A DNA stretch of 64,000 nt from Cristatella mucedo (GCA_009760855.2 WPIO01000094.1:1152501-1216500), one strand, 5' to 3'; shown: positions 13,757 to 24,470, numbered from the stretch's first letter. Notes: generated by a model not told the origin, from the letters alone. Program-made: numbers and translations.

Positions 13757-13840
13757 TGTAATGTAACGTATCTCCGTCAGTAACTCCACAAAGTCATAAA
13801 GGCCATGTGGGTGTTACGCAGGAGAGTTGTACTATATATG
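13757..13840 (-). mobile_element. L2-B 3' tail
   Basis: TGTAATGTAACGTATCTCCG and about 65 bp of 3' UTR to GTGTTACGCAGGAGAG, then unrelated sequence. Confidence 0.75.
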
Positions 13841-14297
13841 CCTCTCTCCAGGCAGGAGTTGGGAAGCGGAAGTTACCTGCGAGTCTTTGAGCAGGTCGGT
13901 AGCCGAGCTTGATGCCGTAAGGATTGCTGTACGCCATGGCTGCTGCTAGAAAAGTGCAACCCTACGTAGCTGTTGAATAGACGCTTCGGGCAAAGACTTG
14001 TGAGACGAGGCTTTCTAGATAAGCACCTGCATAACAGACAATATACGAGCTGGGATTATGAAGAGCTTCATTTTGCATGTTAAAATCACGAGAAGATTTG
14101 GTGTTGCATCATTACTTTGATCTGAATGTCTTCATACCTAATTAAAAACTAATCAAGCTGCTCTGCCCGATACACTGTCGAGAAATTACACTGTACGACG
14201 ACCAGGGTCACCAAGTTCTCGTGTCTTACTTTAAATCTCTTTCTGTTTGAGTTGTAAGACCTAGTCGTAAGTAGAGGAATCGCTGAGCGCTTATAAT
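13841..14297. other. Unassigned
   Basis: AT-rich DNA, no signal. Confidence 0.5.
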
Positions 14298-14697
14298 ATT
14301 AATAATAATAATGTACTTGATAAAGCGCCCTCTGAGAACTTAATCTCTCTCTAGGCGCTTTACATTTGCTGCAAAGTGAAATGCAATTGAATGGTAAGTA
14401 AAATCATGCTTGAAAAACAAACGAAATGAATAATATTTTTAGGGGTGACATGCACATGGTCAGTATGCAAATGTGGTTAGTGGCAGCATGCACAGTGTCA
14501 GCACGTATAAGCACATCAAGGACTAATCACAGTGACCCACTAAATGCTGTCCTAAATAGGTGTGTTTTTAGGTTCATTTTAAATGTGTTCAGGTCAGGAG
14601 ATGTTCTGACGCAGGTCAGGAGGGCGTTCCAGGCTTTGGGAGCGTATGAAATAAATGCACGGTCTCCAAAGGATTTAAGGTTTGCACGAGGTATACT
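14298..14697 (-). mobile_element. L2-A LINE, 3' fragment
   Basis: AAT-rich tail, hairpin, UTR and about 60 C-terminal codons (NLKSFGDRAFISYAPKAWNA), 5'-truncated at 14,697. Confidence 0.85.
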
Positions 14698-15646
14698 AGC
14701 ACAAAGCTCGTAGGCTTTCACGTTAGTCTCTCCCTGTTGTAGAGCGTATCGTATGCCATCTTTCTCTCGGGTTTCGGCAGTTTGGATTCGAGTCTGGCTT
14801 CCTATGTTGCCTATTTTTCACGTTGTGTCTCCGAATGTTGCTGCGCTTATATCTATGCTGGCTTGGCTCCTTTCCGATCCCAATGTAAACCCGGCTGTGC
14901 AAACTCGGTGGTCCGCAATGGCAGGCATAAAGCACTGGTTGTATGCGAAGATTAGCCTATATTCTTGAACAATCATGGAAAACGCCAAATTTGCTTCGGA
15001 AGTTGGGCATGAGTGTCCGCTGACCTAGTTGGTGAGCCCGTCCCATTGACTGCCAAGCTGAGAGTTAGTACTTAAAATAGCAAAATGTTAGTCAAAGGAA
15101 AACGACAGCGTATTTCTGTTTTACAATTTATCATAACTCATGCCCTTATTTCCCTATATTAAATCGATACGTCAGCGTGTATTAGGAAATCGAAGTGATT
15201 TTCGTGCGTGCCTCTGTTTCAACAGGCATTTGCAGGTGCACTGACTTCTTCTGGCCATTCAAGCTCACACTGAGATTCGGAGCTCACACTGAGCTTCGGA
15301 CGCCGTTATCAAGACGCCTGGATTCTGCTGGATTGGCTTAGAGCACCAGTCGTCGCTGAAGCGGGTGGCTGATAAGACAGTCGTCGCTGAACAGAGAATC
15401 ATGAAAAGAGATTCCATGGGCACCCTTTGAAACAATATTTCAAGTTATCAGTCCATGGGACGACGTTACGTGTTCAATATCAACTATGAGAGTGCAAGCT
15501 GTGGCTACATATGCGCATTATAAGGTTATCTACCCTTACTCACGATGTTGATAGTGCTCCTAGTCACTTCAAAAATGGCGTGGTGGACATGGACTTGGAT
15601 CTGGAGTGGATCTGGACCCCATATCTTTCTCAATCTGTCCAAAAAA
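14698..15646. other. Unassigned
   Basis: Two opposing ORFs near 14.75-14.97 kb (71 and 70 codons) and a direct repeat of GCTCACACTGAG(A/C)TTCGGA at about 15,265-15,300. No gene supported. Confidence 0.5.
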
Positions 15647-15946
15647 TCATACAGGTAAGAGCGAGTTGAGCTCATGAGGTGAATGATAGGTACGCTCATG
15701 AAGGAGGAAGTGGCAGGTTTTTGCAGCTATGTACTTTTTTAATCGTCGAAGTTCCACCTCAAAACGAGGCGTGAGGCATACAGCTCTCGCTGTCTTATAA
15801 GCGAGTTTGTCATCTAAAGAAAGGGTGCGTGGCGATCTGCTGAGAAACTTATATGAAACCAGATTGTTGATTGTCAACAGCCATGCATGGCACCGTGAAA
15901 TAGTCTGACTCCTCTCAAGGCGTAAAAGCGTCCCCAGACTGTTCAT
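15647..15946 (-). CDS. Unassigned 99-codon ORF, possible exon
   Basis: Minus-strand ATG-to-TGA ORF in repeat-free DNA. The composition is protein-like, with KFLSRSPRTLSLDDKLAY and PRFEVELRRLKKYIAAK. An acceptor-like GTTTCGTGCCTAG sits just upstream of the ATG. The last codons (TTACCT|GTATGA) could be a weak donor. No homologue was recognised; it may be an exon or a relic of an unknown repeat. Confidence 0.28.
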   Translation of the reverse strand: MNSLGTLLRLERSQTISRCHAWLLTINNLVSYKFLSRSPRTLSLDDKLAYKTARAVCLTPRFEVELRRLKKYIAAKTCHFLLHERTYHSPHELNSLLPV

Positions 15947-16497
15947 GAATCAGCAACGCTAGGCACGAAACGTAACAGCTCTAAACTACAACAGTTGCTT
16001 TAATAATAATAATAATAATATAAAATAAGAATACAATTGTTTCCAAACTATATGGTTCTGTATCCAGTTAGTTCTCAGAAGATTGAAGATAAAATATTTT
16101 TTTGTTAGATTAACGTGGTGTGAACTGATAGAGACGATGGATTGCGACTTTGAAACGTAGTTGTAATTAGCCTAATTTGAGAAGCCAAAGCAGACCTGAA
16201 AATAACCCACAAAGTTAGATCAACACATCAGCAGAAGGAATACTTCAATTTCAATCGCAAGAAGTCGACAGATTCGTCGTCTCTGATGAGTGGATGCAAT
16301 ATGAGCCTAGGCAATGCGGCACTAGTCAACATTCCTCAGTAACTTTCCACTCAGTTAAAAATGACTGAGGACCAGACAAAAATGTATTCCACCATAGTCG
16401 TGGTTCTAAAAGCGCAAAGGTAGTGGTAAGTGCTCCTTCTACTGAGCTTTCGAAAAATCCGAAAGCGATTATAACTAACCAACTTTTTCTTCTAAAG

Positions 16498-16692
16498 CTT
16501 GCCTAAGCGGAATGCATGAGCGCACGCCACAGGACTCTCGGCATCTCCATAGCCATCAAAGCGTCCCTTTACCGAGAAATAGTGTCAACATGTCCTCGCA
16601 GGTTCCAAGTAGGCTCAATAATAGCTTACCCAGGTGGCACCAGCTCAGGTGCAGAATGCGAGAAAAGCGAAGACTGAACTGTGCCGCCGCCG
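16498..16692 (+). CDS. Candidate internal exon, unknown gene
   Basis: Plus-strand stretch of 195 bp (65 codon equivalents) bounded by a very good acceptor (CAACTTTTTCTTCTAAAG) and a good donor (GCCGCCG|GTAAGG). It is phase 1 at both ends. The frame gives CLSGMHERTPQDSRHLHSH and ends RMREKRRLNCAAAG: basic, His- and Ser-rich, with no known domain. An internal ATG at 16,512 would also allow it to be a first coding exon. A following ORF (to about 17,061) with a CAG|GTAAAT donor does not match in phase, so no gene model was built. Confidence 0.33.
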
Positions 16693-17319
16693 GTAAGGAG
16701 AAACGCACAGACACGAAACTACTGCAATGCTTCGTTTCAATCGGCAGGCTAGATCAAAGGCCAGTTGCGAAATCGGTCTACCTGTAAGCACACTGACTCA
16801 ATATTTCCTATGACCGTACGAGTTGTGGCGTCACGTTGCGCGTGCTGCAAAGAGAAAGAGACCTGCAGGGGCCTCGCAAGCGAGGGGCCTCACAGCCGCT
16901 ACTCTGAAGGCTCCACTGTAAAGCGGCTGCTTGACCGGAAGTGCATCTCCAAGATCCATATCCGGCTGGTTTGTGCTGCACTAATTGCAGGGCACATAAT
17001 GTGCGCATGCGGAATGCGAGCTCAGACAACGATGTTGAGAGGGATTTATTATGTATTCCAGGTAAATGAAGGTCGAAAACTAAGGAAAGATTCGGGGCAG
17101 AATTCTCAGTCTAACATCAACTGGCTAAATCATTTCCGAGCCAGGTCAGACTGATCAAGAATATAAGCGGTGAACTATTTCGCCACTAGCAGCCAAGCAG
17201 TTGTAAAATAAATCTAATAGACAATTTAAGCGGTTGAGAGAAGTGTTATCTGGTGAGCTGTCAGAAACTAAAGATTGTTTAACTGTGCAGCGTTTTCATG
17301 CCGTTGCATACTTGCCACC
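16693..17319. other. Unassigned, with one possible exon
   Basis: An open frame to a CAG|GTAAAT donor at 17,061 contains HIRLVCAALIAGHIMCACGM, mildly hydrophobic. Possible acceptor GAGACCTGCAG at 16,877. Its phase does not join the 16.5 kb exon candidate. Confidence 0.3.
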
Positions 17320-17987
17320 ATCAATTTACCTAGCTCATTAGTTCTGTCTCGGCATGATTATTGTAATTCCCTTTTGGCTGGGCTACCAAAGAAAGCTATT
17401 ATGCCACTACAGTGGACTATGAATATGGCTGCAAGGCTGGTCTTCAAGTCCCAGCGGTTTGAGCACGTGTCACCTCTGCTGAAAGAGCTAGGATGGTTGC
17501 CGGTTGAGCAAAGGATACAGAGCAAAGTTCTTACGCTGACCCACAAGGCCCGCCACGGCTTGGCTCCTTCGTACCTAGCTGAACTGCTACATCAGTTTCA
17601 GCCTGTTTGCGCCCTCAGGTCCTATGTGGACAATAAATTAGCTGTCCCATTCCTCTGCTTAAAGACAGTTGGCGACAGAAGCTTTAGCTCTGCAGGTCCT
17701 AGACTGTGGAACTCGCTTCCACAATTCTTACGCAACGACATCTACTCTTCAACTGCCGACTATGGCACATCTTTTTCAGCGGTCCTGAACTGCTATTTCT
17801 ATGCTGCTCACTACCTCAACTGCTCTCCTAACTCAGCTATGCTTCCCACTTTCTCTTTGTTGCGTGAGACGAAGTCTGTTGGCTACCGAATGCGTACCGA
17901 AAGCCGCTTAGGCTGTGAGTGCGCTATACAAAACTCTCCTGCGTAACACCCACATGGTCTTTATGACTTTGTGGAGTTAGTGACGGA
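17320..17987 (+). mobile_element. L2-B LINE, C-terminal fragment (open frame)
   Basis: The best preserved L2-B C-terminus: about 208 LINE codons uninterrupted, from LPSSLVLSRHDYCNSLLAGL through HVSPLLKELGWLPVEQRIQ to CECAIQNSPA and stop at 17,944. Compared with other copies it has few changes, so it may be one of the younger L2-B insertions. The 3' UTR ends at GACGGAGAAGAG without the usual CATTA repeats. It lacks the RT and endonuclease. Confidence 0.88.
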
Positions 17988-18858
17988 GAAGAGTCCGCTG
18001 TTATTGAATAGACGGGTCTAATTCATGGATTTGGACTTGATGTGTTAAGATTAAGGCACTCTTTTTTGCTTGCCGTACTAAAAGGTTCGTGCTTAAAAAT
18101 CCAGCTAAAGTCTGGTCAGCTGCCAGTAGTGCATCGTGATATCCATTGCTTGAGCATATTTTCAGTAGTTGCGTAAAATTGCAACTATAGTCTTCTGTAA
18201 TTTACGTACAATTTGCTAATTGGCGGCAACACAATTTTCAAAAGTACAGTTGAGGATTCGAATTCCAAAGTTCAGCAAATAGGTAAATAAGGTATAAAAA
18301 TAAATAAATAAATAAGGTAGTATAGGTAATACTAATAAGGTAATAAATAAATAATAAAAATAAATAAGGTATAATATAAAATAAGTAGGTACAAATAGGT
18401 ATAAATAGCTATTTTATAATTCAACGGCTTAATACGTGCAGTTCACAATGCCAATAAAGAGCTCTTTCTTTCAGGTTCCACGTTCACACGTTATTGCGTC
18501 AACTGCAACGTGGCCTCATTGTGGAAACTAACTGCTAATGGTATTTAGCAGGGATCTCACACTTCCGGCACCATGCCTTACAGACGCTCCCTGAGTGGCA
18601 TCCACGTCCGGTCAGGAGGAGGCTGAACAAATCGCACGTCTCTTAACGGTACCCGTTTCCTTGAAAGCGCTACGACTACTGGTGGCACTTTAACCTGAGA
18701 AAACGACTAGCAACTGAGAGAACTTACAACTTGACATATCTAGTCCGTATCCATAATGCAGACAAGACAAATTTACAGCAGCAGGCGGTTACAGGCACTC
18801 AAAAGCAGCCACGACACACACCGACGGCTCTTTGGTCTTTAACTAAAATCGGCTGCAG
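17988..18858. other. Unassigned
   Basis: Nothing beyond the AT-rich simple repeat at 18.29-18.42 kb. Confidence 0.5.
18285..18420. repeat. AT-rich TAAATAAGG/TAGGTA simple repeat
   Basis: Imperfect repeats of AAATAAGGTA and TAGGTATAA. Confidence 0.8.
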
Positions 18859-18945
18859 TAATAATAATGATACTTTCCTTCAGCACCAACAGAAACCTTA
18901 ATAATCCTTCTAAGCACTTTGCGTGTGCTGCAAAGGAAGTACTGT
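18859..18945 (-). mobile_element. L2-A 3' tail only, diverged
   Basis: TAATAATAATGATACTTTCC, CAGCACC, then CTTCTAAGCACTTTGCG and TGCTGCAAAGG. The hairpin arms are recognisable but decayed. Confidence 0.5.
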
Positions 18946-19024
18946 GACATTTTTCGTGGTACCAATGACAAATAATAATGACTTAATGATGCTTAATGAC
19001 AAATAGTATATTACGGCTGGAGGT

Positions 19025-19843
19025 AATAATAATAAAAATACACTTGACAGAGCGCCCTCAGAGAAGTCAATCTCTTTCTAGGTCCTATAAATTGGTTGCA
19101 AAAAAACAGGATCAAATGCTGAGTGGTATCATGCATGATAAACAACATGAATAATATCTATAGGAGTGATGTGCACAGGGTCAGCATGCAAATGTGGTTA
19201 GTGGCAGTATGCAGCAGTGTCAGCATGTGTAAACCTATGAAAGACGAATAGCAAGGACCCACTAAATGTTGTCAAAAATAGGTGCGTTTTCAAGTTATTC
19301 TTAAATAGGGTCAAGTCAGGGGATGTCTTGACGCAAGTCGGGAGTGAGTTCCAGCCTTTGGGAGTATACGAACTATATGCAGGGGGTCCGAAGGATTTGA
19401 GGTGTGTACGAGGTATAGGTAAACAGTTAGATTCCGAAAGCTGGTGGTACGATGGTTGGCCCTCAAGAGGATTAGATCTGATAGGTAGGCTGGAGCCAAA
19501 GATTGAAGGGACATACAAGTGAGCTAACAAAACCTGAAGTTAATGCGTTGCTTGACGGTTAGCCAGTGCAGGTTGGCAAGAATTGGTCTGACGTGGCCAC
19601 TGCGACGCTCACGTCAGACAAGTCTAGCTGCAGAGTTGTGTATCAGTTGTAAGCACCTCATTGCACTGGCCGGTAGGCCTGCAAGCAGCTAGTTACATGA
19701 GTCAAGACGGATGTCGCAAATATATGAACAAACTTAGATGTGGTGTCCTTACCTAAACAAGCCAGAATTCTAGCAATTTTATGTAGCCGAAAGCAGGCGG
19801 ACTCGATTGTGGAGCTAATTTGGTCGTCTAACGAGATGACTTA
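19025..19843 (-). mobile_element. L2-A LINE, 3' half
   Basis: Tail, hairpin (TTGACAGAGCGCCC), UTR and the C-terminal domain up to about the LDDQISS-type block at 19,825. Frames are broken (GSSLPIRS, SLQSLAPAYLSDLILL in two frames). Confidence 0.85.
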
Positions 19844-19850
19844 CACTAGG

Positions 19851-20738
19851 TCTGAATGTAAATATAATTAGTGTTAGCATGCATAGCATCAGCACGCACG
19901 AAAACACAAAAAGGATAATTCCAAGGACCAACTCCATGCTATGATAAATAGATGCGTTTGATCTACTTTTTAAATATCCTCAGGTCAGGGGACGTTGTGC
20001 CGTGGCGAGTTACATACTTAAGGAGTGTCCTAACTAAATGAATGATATCCAAAGGATTTGAGGTACGTACACAGTTTTTCAAAACGATTACAGTCATAGA
20101 AGCAGGTAACACGATACTTAGCCTGGTGGGGATTAGATGTAATAGGTAGGCTGGAGCCAAATAATTAGGGAATCTGAAATTGAGTGGCAGATCCTTGAAG
20201 TGGATGCGTTGCTTGACTGGGAATCAGTGCTTATCATTGAGCGATAGTGCGATAGGGGCAACAGCGACGCTCACGACAGACAAGCCTAGCTGCAGAGTCT
20301 TGTACCAAGTGTAAGTGCTTGATTATACAGATAGTTAAACTGGCTGGCAGTGAGTAAGAAATCAAGACGGATGTAAGTTATTCGTAGACTAATTTCGATG
20401 TAGTATCACTGTCTAAGCTAGCTTGAACTTTAGCAATGTTAAGTAGCTGAAATTAGGTAGACTTGACTCTGGATCTGATGTAGCCATCAAATTAAAGGCC
20501 ACTTTTGAACACGACACTAGATTTCGTGCAAACTCACTGGGAGATATGCTGGCAGAGCCGACTGTGAGCTGTAGCCTTTGCAATTTCTGAATCAGACTTG
20601 GTTTGCCCATAACTGGTAAGTTAGTTTGATCATCATTTAGTTTTAGAAAATTTGCAGCCATCCATGTGAGGATGTCATCAATGCATGCAGCTAGTGAGTT
20701 TAGAGAATTTGAGGTGCTCGAAGGCTGTGAGGGATCGC
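19851..20738 (-). mobile_element. L2-A LINE fragment lacking its 3' end, joined to L2-B
   Basis: A more diverged L2-A from the 3' UTR region (TTAGTGTTAGCATGCATAGC) to the block after the RT (MAANFLKLNDDQTNLPVMGK). At 20,738 it meets the L2-B fragment at the same junction sequence as the copy at 37.54 kb. Confidence 0.8.
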
Positions 20739-21180
20739 TAAAAGCTCTGGGACTTGAAGTCTAGCCTGCAGCCATATTCACAGTCAGCTACAGGGCCTAG
20801 TTGCTTTCTTTGGTACCCAAGCGAAAAGAGAGTTACAATAATCAAGCCGAGACAGAACTAAGGAGCTAGATAAATTTGCTACAAGCCACTGTGGAAGACA
20901 ATCTTGGATAGGGATTGGACGCGATGGCTAACTGTAGAAGCAGCCTTCAGAATGCTTTTAAAATTGAGGCAGCAGTCACAAACGACACCTCAATTTCGAG
21001 CATATGGTGTGATGGTCGCACAATAGCATCACCTATTAGAAATGCAGAGCCTTTTAATCCAGCCACACGCTTCGGGTTTCCTGTGAGTATTAGTTCGGTT
21101 TTATAGTCATTTCATTTCAAGAAGTTTTCCGATATTTAGGATTGAATGTTCGCAAGGCTAGAATTCAGTTTCTCAGTTGA
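20739..21180 (-). mobile_element. L2-B fragment, inverted partner of 37.1-37.5 kb
   Basis: About 440 bp of L2-B upstream of MAARLVFK, closely matching 37,082-37,541 in reverse complement, with the same 5' breakpoint into Sat-160. Confidence 0.8.
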
Positions 21181-21838
21181 TGCCATAGCCACGATTAGCA
21201 TTTCTGTGCTATTGGGCTTTTGATTTCATATCAGAGATAGAGTGTTTCAGGTTTACCAGGGAATTTTGAGCAGTTGCATGAGGTTTTTTCATGCAGTGGC
21301 CACTAAAGCCAGTGCTGCTGTGAAGTGCCAAACTGGGATACAGCTGCAGTTTCCTTAATTGGCGTGATGCAGCTGTCGCTTTGACTCAAATCTGTAGACA
21401 ATGACGTTCCGCGTTCACTAACTGAATTCTATGGCGTAGTGAATAGGTGTCATCAAGCTATTTCCTCCTATTGCCCGGGCCAGTCAGTCTCCCTGTACTG
21501 GTGAACTGTTACTCGGCTGCCACCCATCGAGGCATTGAGCAGCTGCCGTTCCAGTTCCACATTGTAGAAAACAGTGTTTCGGATTAACGTTCACAATTTC
21601 ATGCGACTGTGCATAGGAATTTTTAGGCTAGGGTCTTCAATAGGTAATCGTTCCTTGGTCTACAATGGCCTGCCAGCGGTCTGCCCGCACAATCGAACCT
21701 TGGGTCGGCTCCCCTTTTCACTATAGACATCTCCCAGCTGGGGTTTCGATTCCTTGCTAAAACAAACAGCTTGGGGCTCACTAACCCCAGAAATGGCAGC
21801 TGCATCATAGTTCAATAATCCAGCGAGGCTGGCTGGCT
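21181..21838 (-). repeat. Sat-160 tandem repeat array (inverted partner)
   Basis: Reverse complement of the array at 36,430-37,081. Shared blocks include GGCAGCTGCATCATAGTTCA, ACGATTACCTAT and AATAGCTTGATGACACC. Period about 160-175 bp, about four units, diverged. Confidence 0.7.
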
Positions 21839-22045
21839 AATAATAGTAATAATAATGCACTTGATAAAGCGCCCTCGGAGAACTCAATATCTTCCTAGGC
21901 GCTTTACATTTGATGCAAAGTGAAATGCAATTGATTAATACATAAAATCATGCTTGAAAAACAAACAAAATGAATAATATGGTTAGGGGTGACATGCACA
22001 GGGTCAGCATGCAAATGTGGTTAGTGGCCGCATGCACAGTGTCAC
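21839..22045 (-). mobile_element. L2-A LINE, 3' fragment
   Basis: AAT tail, hairpin, UTR to GCATGCACAGTGTCA, then an abrupt switch to L2-B. Confidence 0.8.
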
Positions 22046-22360
22046 TCCTGTGTAACACCCACAAAGTCATAAAGACCATGTGGTTATTACACAGGAGAGT
22101 TTTGTATAGCGCACTCACAGCCTAAGCGGCTTTCGGTACGCATTCGGTAGCCAACAGACTTCATCTCCCGCAACAAAGACAAAGTAGGAAGCATAGCGGG
22201 GTCAGGAGAGCAGTTGAGGTAGTGAGTAGCATAGAAGTTCAGGACCGCTGAAAAAGATGTGCCATAGTCGGCAGTTGGAGAGTAGATGTCGTTGCGTAAG
22301 AATTGTGGAAGCGAGTTCCACAGTCTACGACCTGCAGAGCTAAAGCTTCTGTCGCTAACT
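22046..22360 (-). mobile_element. L2-B LINE, 3' fragment
   Basis: Minus-strand L2-B 3' UTR and last ~95 codons (RSFSSAGRRLWNSLPQFLR ... CECAIQNSPV, 22,087-22,371 frame), cut at 22,360 by the inverted L2-A segment. Confidence 0.85.
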
Positions 22361-23309
22361 GGCAGAACCAATTTTGAGCATTAGCCTTTCCAATTTCCAA
22401 AATCCGCTTGGTTTTCCCATAAATTATAAGTTAAGTTTGTCATATTTTAATGTGAGAAAATTTGCTGCCATCCATGTGATGATGTCATCAATATATTCAG
22501 CTAGGGAGTTGAGAGAACTCGAGAAATGAGGTGCTAGAAGGCTAGGAGGGGTACAAGGAAAGGTACAAATAAGTGTCATCCACAGGGAACCGAAAGCCTA
22601 GATTGTGCTTTGCAATCACTTCAGGAAGAGGGAGGGTATATACCGTGAAAAGTACCAGATCTAGCAGAGAGCACTGATGTACCCCATATTTCAGAGGTAG
22701 TTCGGATGATCTTTGTTGATTCACAAAAGCGATTGCAGCTGGTGCAAAACTCTGCAGCTAGGCTTGTCTGTCGTGAGCATCGCAGTTGCTATATTACTCC
22801 ACTTCTCGCCGACCTGCACTGGCTACCAGTCAAGCAACGGATTGACTTCAAGGTTTGTCGCTCACTTGTAGGTCACTTCCTTCTTTGGCTCCAGCCTATC
22901 TCTCAGATATACTCCCCCATCAGGCCAAGCATCGTAATACCTGCTTTTCGGAATCCAACAGTCTACCAATACCTCGTACAAACCTCAAATCCTTTGGAGA
23001 CCGTGCATTTAGTTCGTAAGCTCCCAAAGCCTGGAACTCCCTCTCAACCTGTGTCAGAACATCCCCTGACCTGACAACATTTAAAAAGAATTTATAAACA
23101 CACCAATTTAGGACAGCATTTAGTGGGTCCCTGTGATTCGTCCTTAATGTGCTTATGGGTGCTGACACTGTGCATGCTGCCACTAACCACATTTGCATGC
23201 TGACCCTGTGCATGTCACCCCTAACCATGTTATTCATTTTTTTTGTTTATCAAACATGATATTACTCACCATTCAATTGCATTTCCCTTTGTAGTAAATG
23301 TAAAGCGTC

Positions 23310-23376
<67 letters not shown>

Positions 23377-23420
23377 AGTTCTCTGAGGACGCTTTATCAA
23401 GTGCATTATTACTATTATTA
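22361..23420 (+). mobile_element. L2-A LINE with inverted 5' part (twin-priming-like)
   Basis: Two collinear pieces of one L2-A in opposite orientation. 22,361-22,720 is minus strand and encodes RT to linker (NQQRSSELPLKYGV ... LKIGSA). 22,721-23,420 is plus strand and starts at RLQLVQNSAARLVC, running to the 3' tail. About 270 bp between the two in the intact element is missing, and nothing overlaps. This is the structure left by twin priming during target-primed reverse transcription. The hairpin loop carries a 63-bp (AG)n expansion, and its stem has a compensated base pair. Confidence 0.8.
23311..23373. repeat. (AG)n microsatellite inside the L2-A 3' hairpin
   Basis: Expansion of the AGAGAGAG loop sequence that all L2-A hairpins carry. 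Confidence 0.9.
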
Positions 23421-23455
23421 TTTTTACATCAACTCTCTGGAGTCTTCCATTGAGA

Positions 23456-23650
23456 GGTGAGCCGTGATGGCACACTAGGTAAGGTGGTTGCTTTCACGAA
23501 ATCGGTCCCGAGGTCGTAGGTTCGATTGCTGCAGTGGGCGATCCTTTATCGCCACTGCAAGCGGTGGTGATAGCCGTAAAGGCTCTTCTGTCGGTATACA
23601 AAAAGAGGCTGTTTAATAAGCTAGGATTTTTTATTTTTATTTTTAAACCA
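23456..23650 (+). mobile_element. SINE-1 (tRNA-derived)
   Basis: Best plus-strand copy: GGTGAGCCGTGATGGCACAC head with A-box-like TGGCACACTAGG, B box GGTTCGATTGC at 23,519, body CCACTGCAAGCGGTGG, end AAAGAGGCTGTTTAATAAGC and a T-rich tail. It lies directly after an L2-A tail. Confidence 0.8.
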
Positions 23651-24005
23651 TTGCAGAGAAGAGCCAGTGATGCCCTAGCGAAATGACAGGCTCCTAAGAA
23701 GGACTTGGTGATCGATAGTATTAAAAACTGATCGAGCAAAACAAGCAGATATACTTCACCCATGTCTGCATTCCTAAGTAAGTCGTTCTACACCTGAATC
23801 AGTGCTGACTCTGTAGAGAGATTAGCTCTAAAGTCGGACTAGAACTTACTAGCAAGGTTTGAATGTTCAAAATATGATTTCACCTGGTGTGCCAGGACTC
23901 GTTCCGGTGTCTTTTCATAGGAATTATAGAGGGGAGAGTGGGCGGTAATTGCTCACATTCTATTGGTCAAGTGTCGCTCTTCTCTTAGTCTTGGATTCTG
24001 CCCAG

Positions 24006-24047
24006 GCCGAGGGTGAAAAAAGCAGCAGCAGACAAGGAAGTAAGGCG
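24006..24047 (+). CDS. Candidate mini-exon, unknown gene
   Basis: 42 bp between a pyrimidine-rich acceptor (CTTCTCTTAGTCTTGGATTCTGCCCAG) and a strong donor (GGCG|GTAAGT). The phase 0 reading is AEGEKSSSRQGSKA. If instead the upstream frame is exonic, it reads SSVALLLVLDSAQA just before it. That resembles a signal peptide with a cleavage site at AQA, but a TAA closes the frame eight codons earlier and no ATG is present. It does not match the 24.17 kb exon in phase. Confidence 0.25.
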
Positions 24048-24167
24048 GTAAGTACAGCCCCAAGTCGCTCAGCAGCACCAACGGCTCAAACAAGAAGCCT
24101 GAGTTGGACTCAGCATTCGTTTCCCTTTAGTCCTTGTGCTTCTGACATCCGGCTGTGCTCTTCCTAG

Positions 24168-24317
24168 AAATCCGGCAAAAACCGGTGTGGTATTTGATTG
24201 AACCCAACTTTTCTAGTGCCGAACTACAAGGAAGCTACAAGTATTCGGTGGTAGTTGGAGGCTTAGTCTACATGAGATGCAGCGGCAGTGAGAAATTTGT
24301 CAAATTTTTGTCTTTAG
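24168..24317 (+). CDS. Candidate exon, possible extracellular module
   Basis: 150 bp, phase 1 to phase 1. The acceptor is GTGCTCTTCCTAG after a clear pyrimidine tract; possible donors are TTTAG|GTCAGG or, five bases on, GTCAG|GTATCG. The frame contains KPVWYLIEPNF and YKYSVVVGGLVYMRCSG, a beta-strand-like pattern ending in a Cys as in small extracellular domains, but no family is claimed. It lies in a repeat-free patch just before a (GCAC)n tract. Confidence 0.3.
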
Positions 24318-24351
24318 GTCAGGTATCGATTTCCTGACATTTGCAATTCTT

Positions 24352-24430
<79 letters not shown>

Positions 24431-24470
24431 CACATATATATATATATACATATAAGGTATATATAGATAA
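24352..24470. repeat. (GCAC)n then (TA)n microsatellite
   Basis: About 20 units of GCAC (24,352-24,432), strictly alternating purine-pyrimidine, then TATA. The RACVRACV ORF is spurious. Confidence 0.9.

Noticed and set aside
17275-17946. 223-codon ORF as a host gene
   Set aside because: C-terminal part of L2-B; the same protein recurs in at least six other places.
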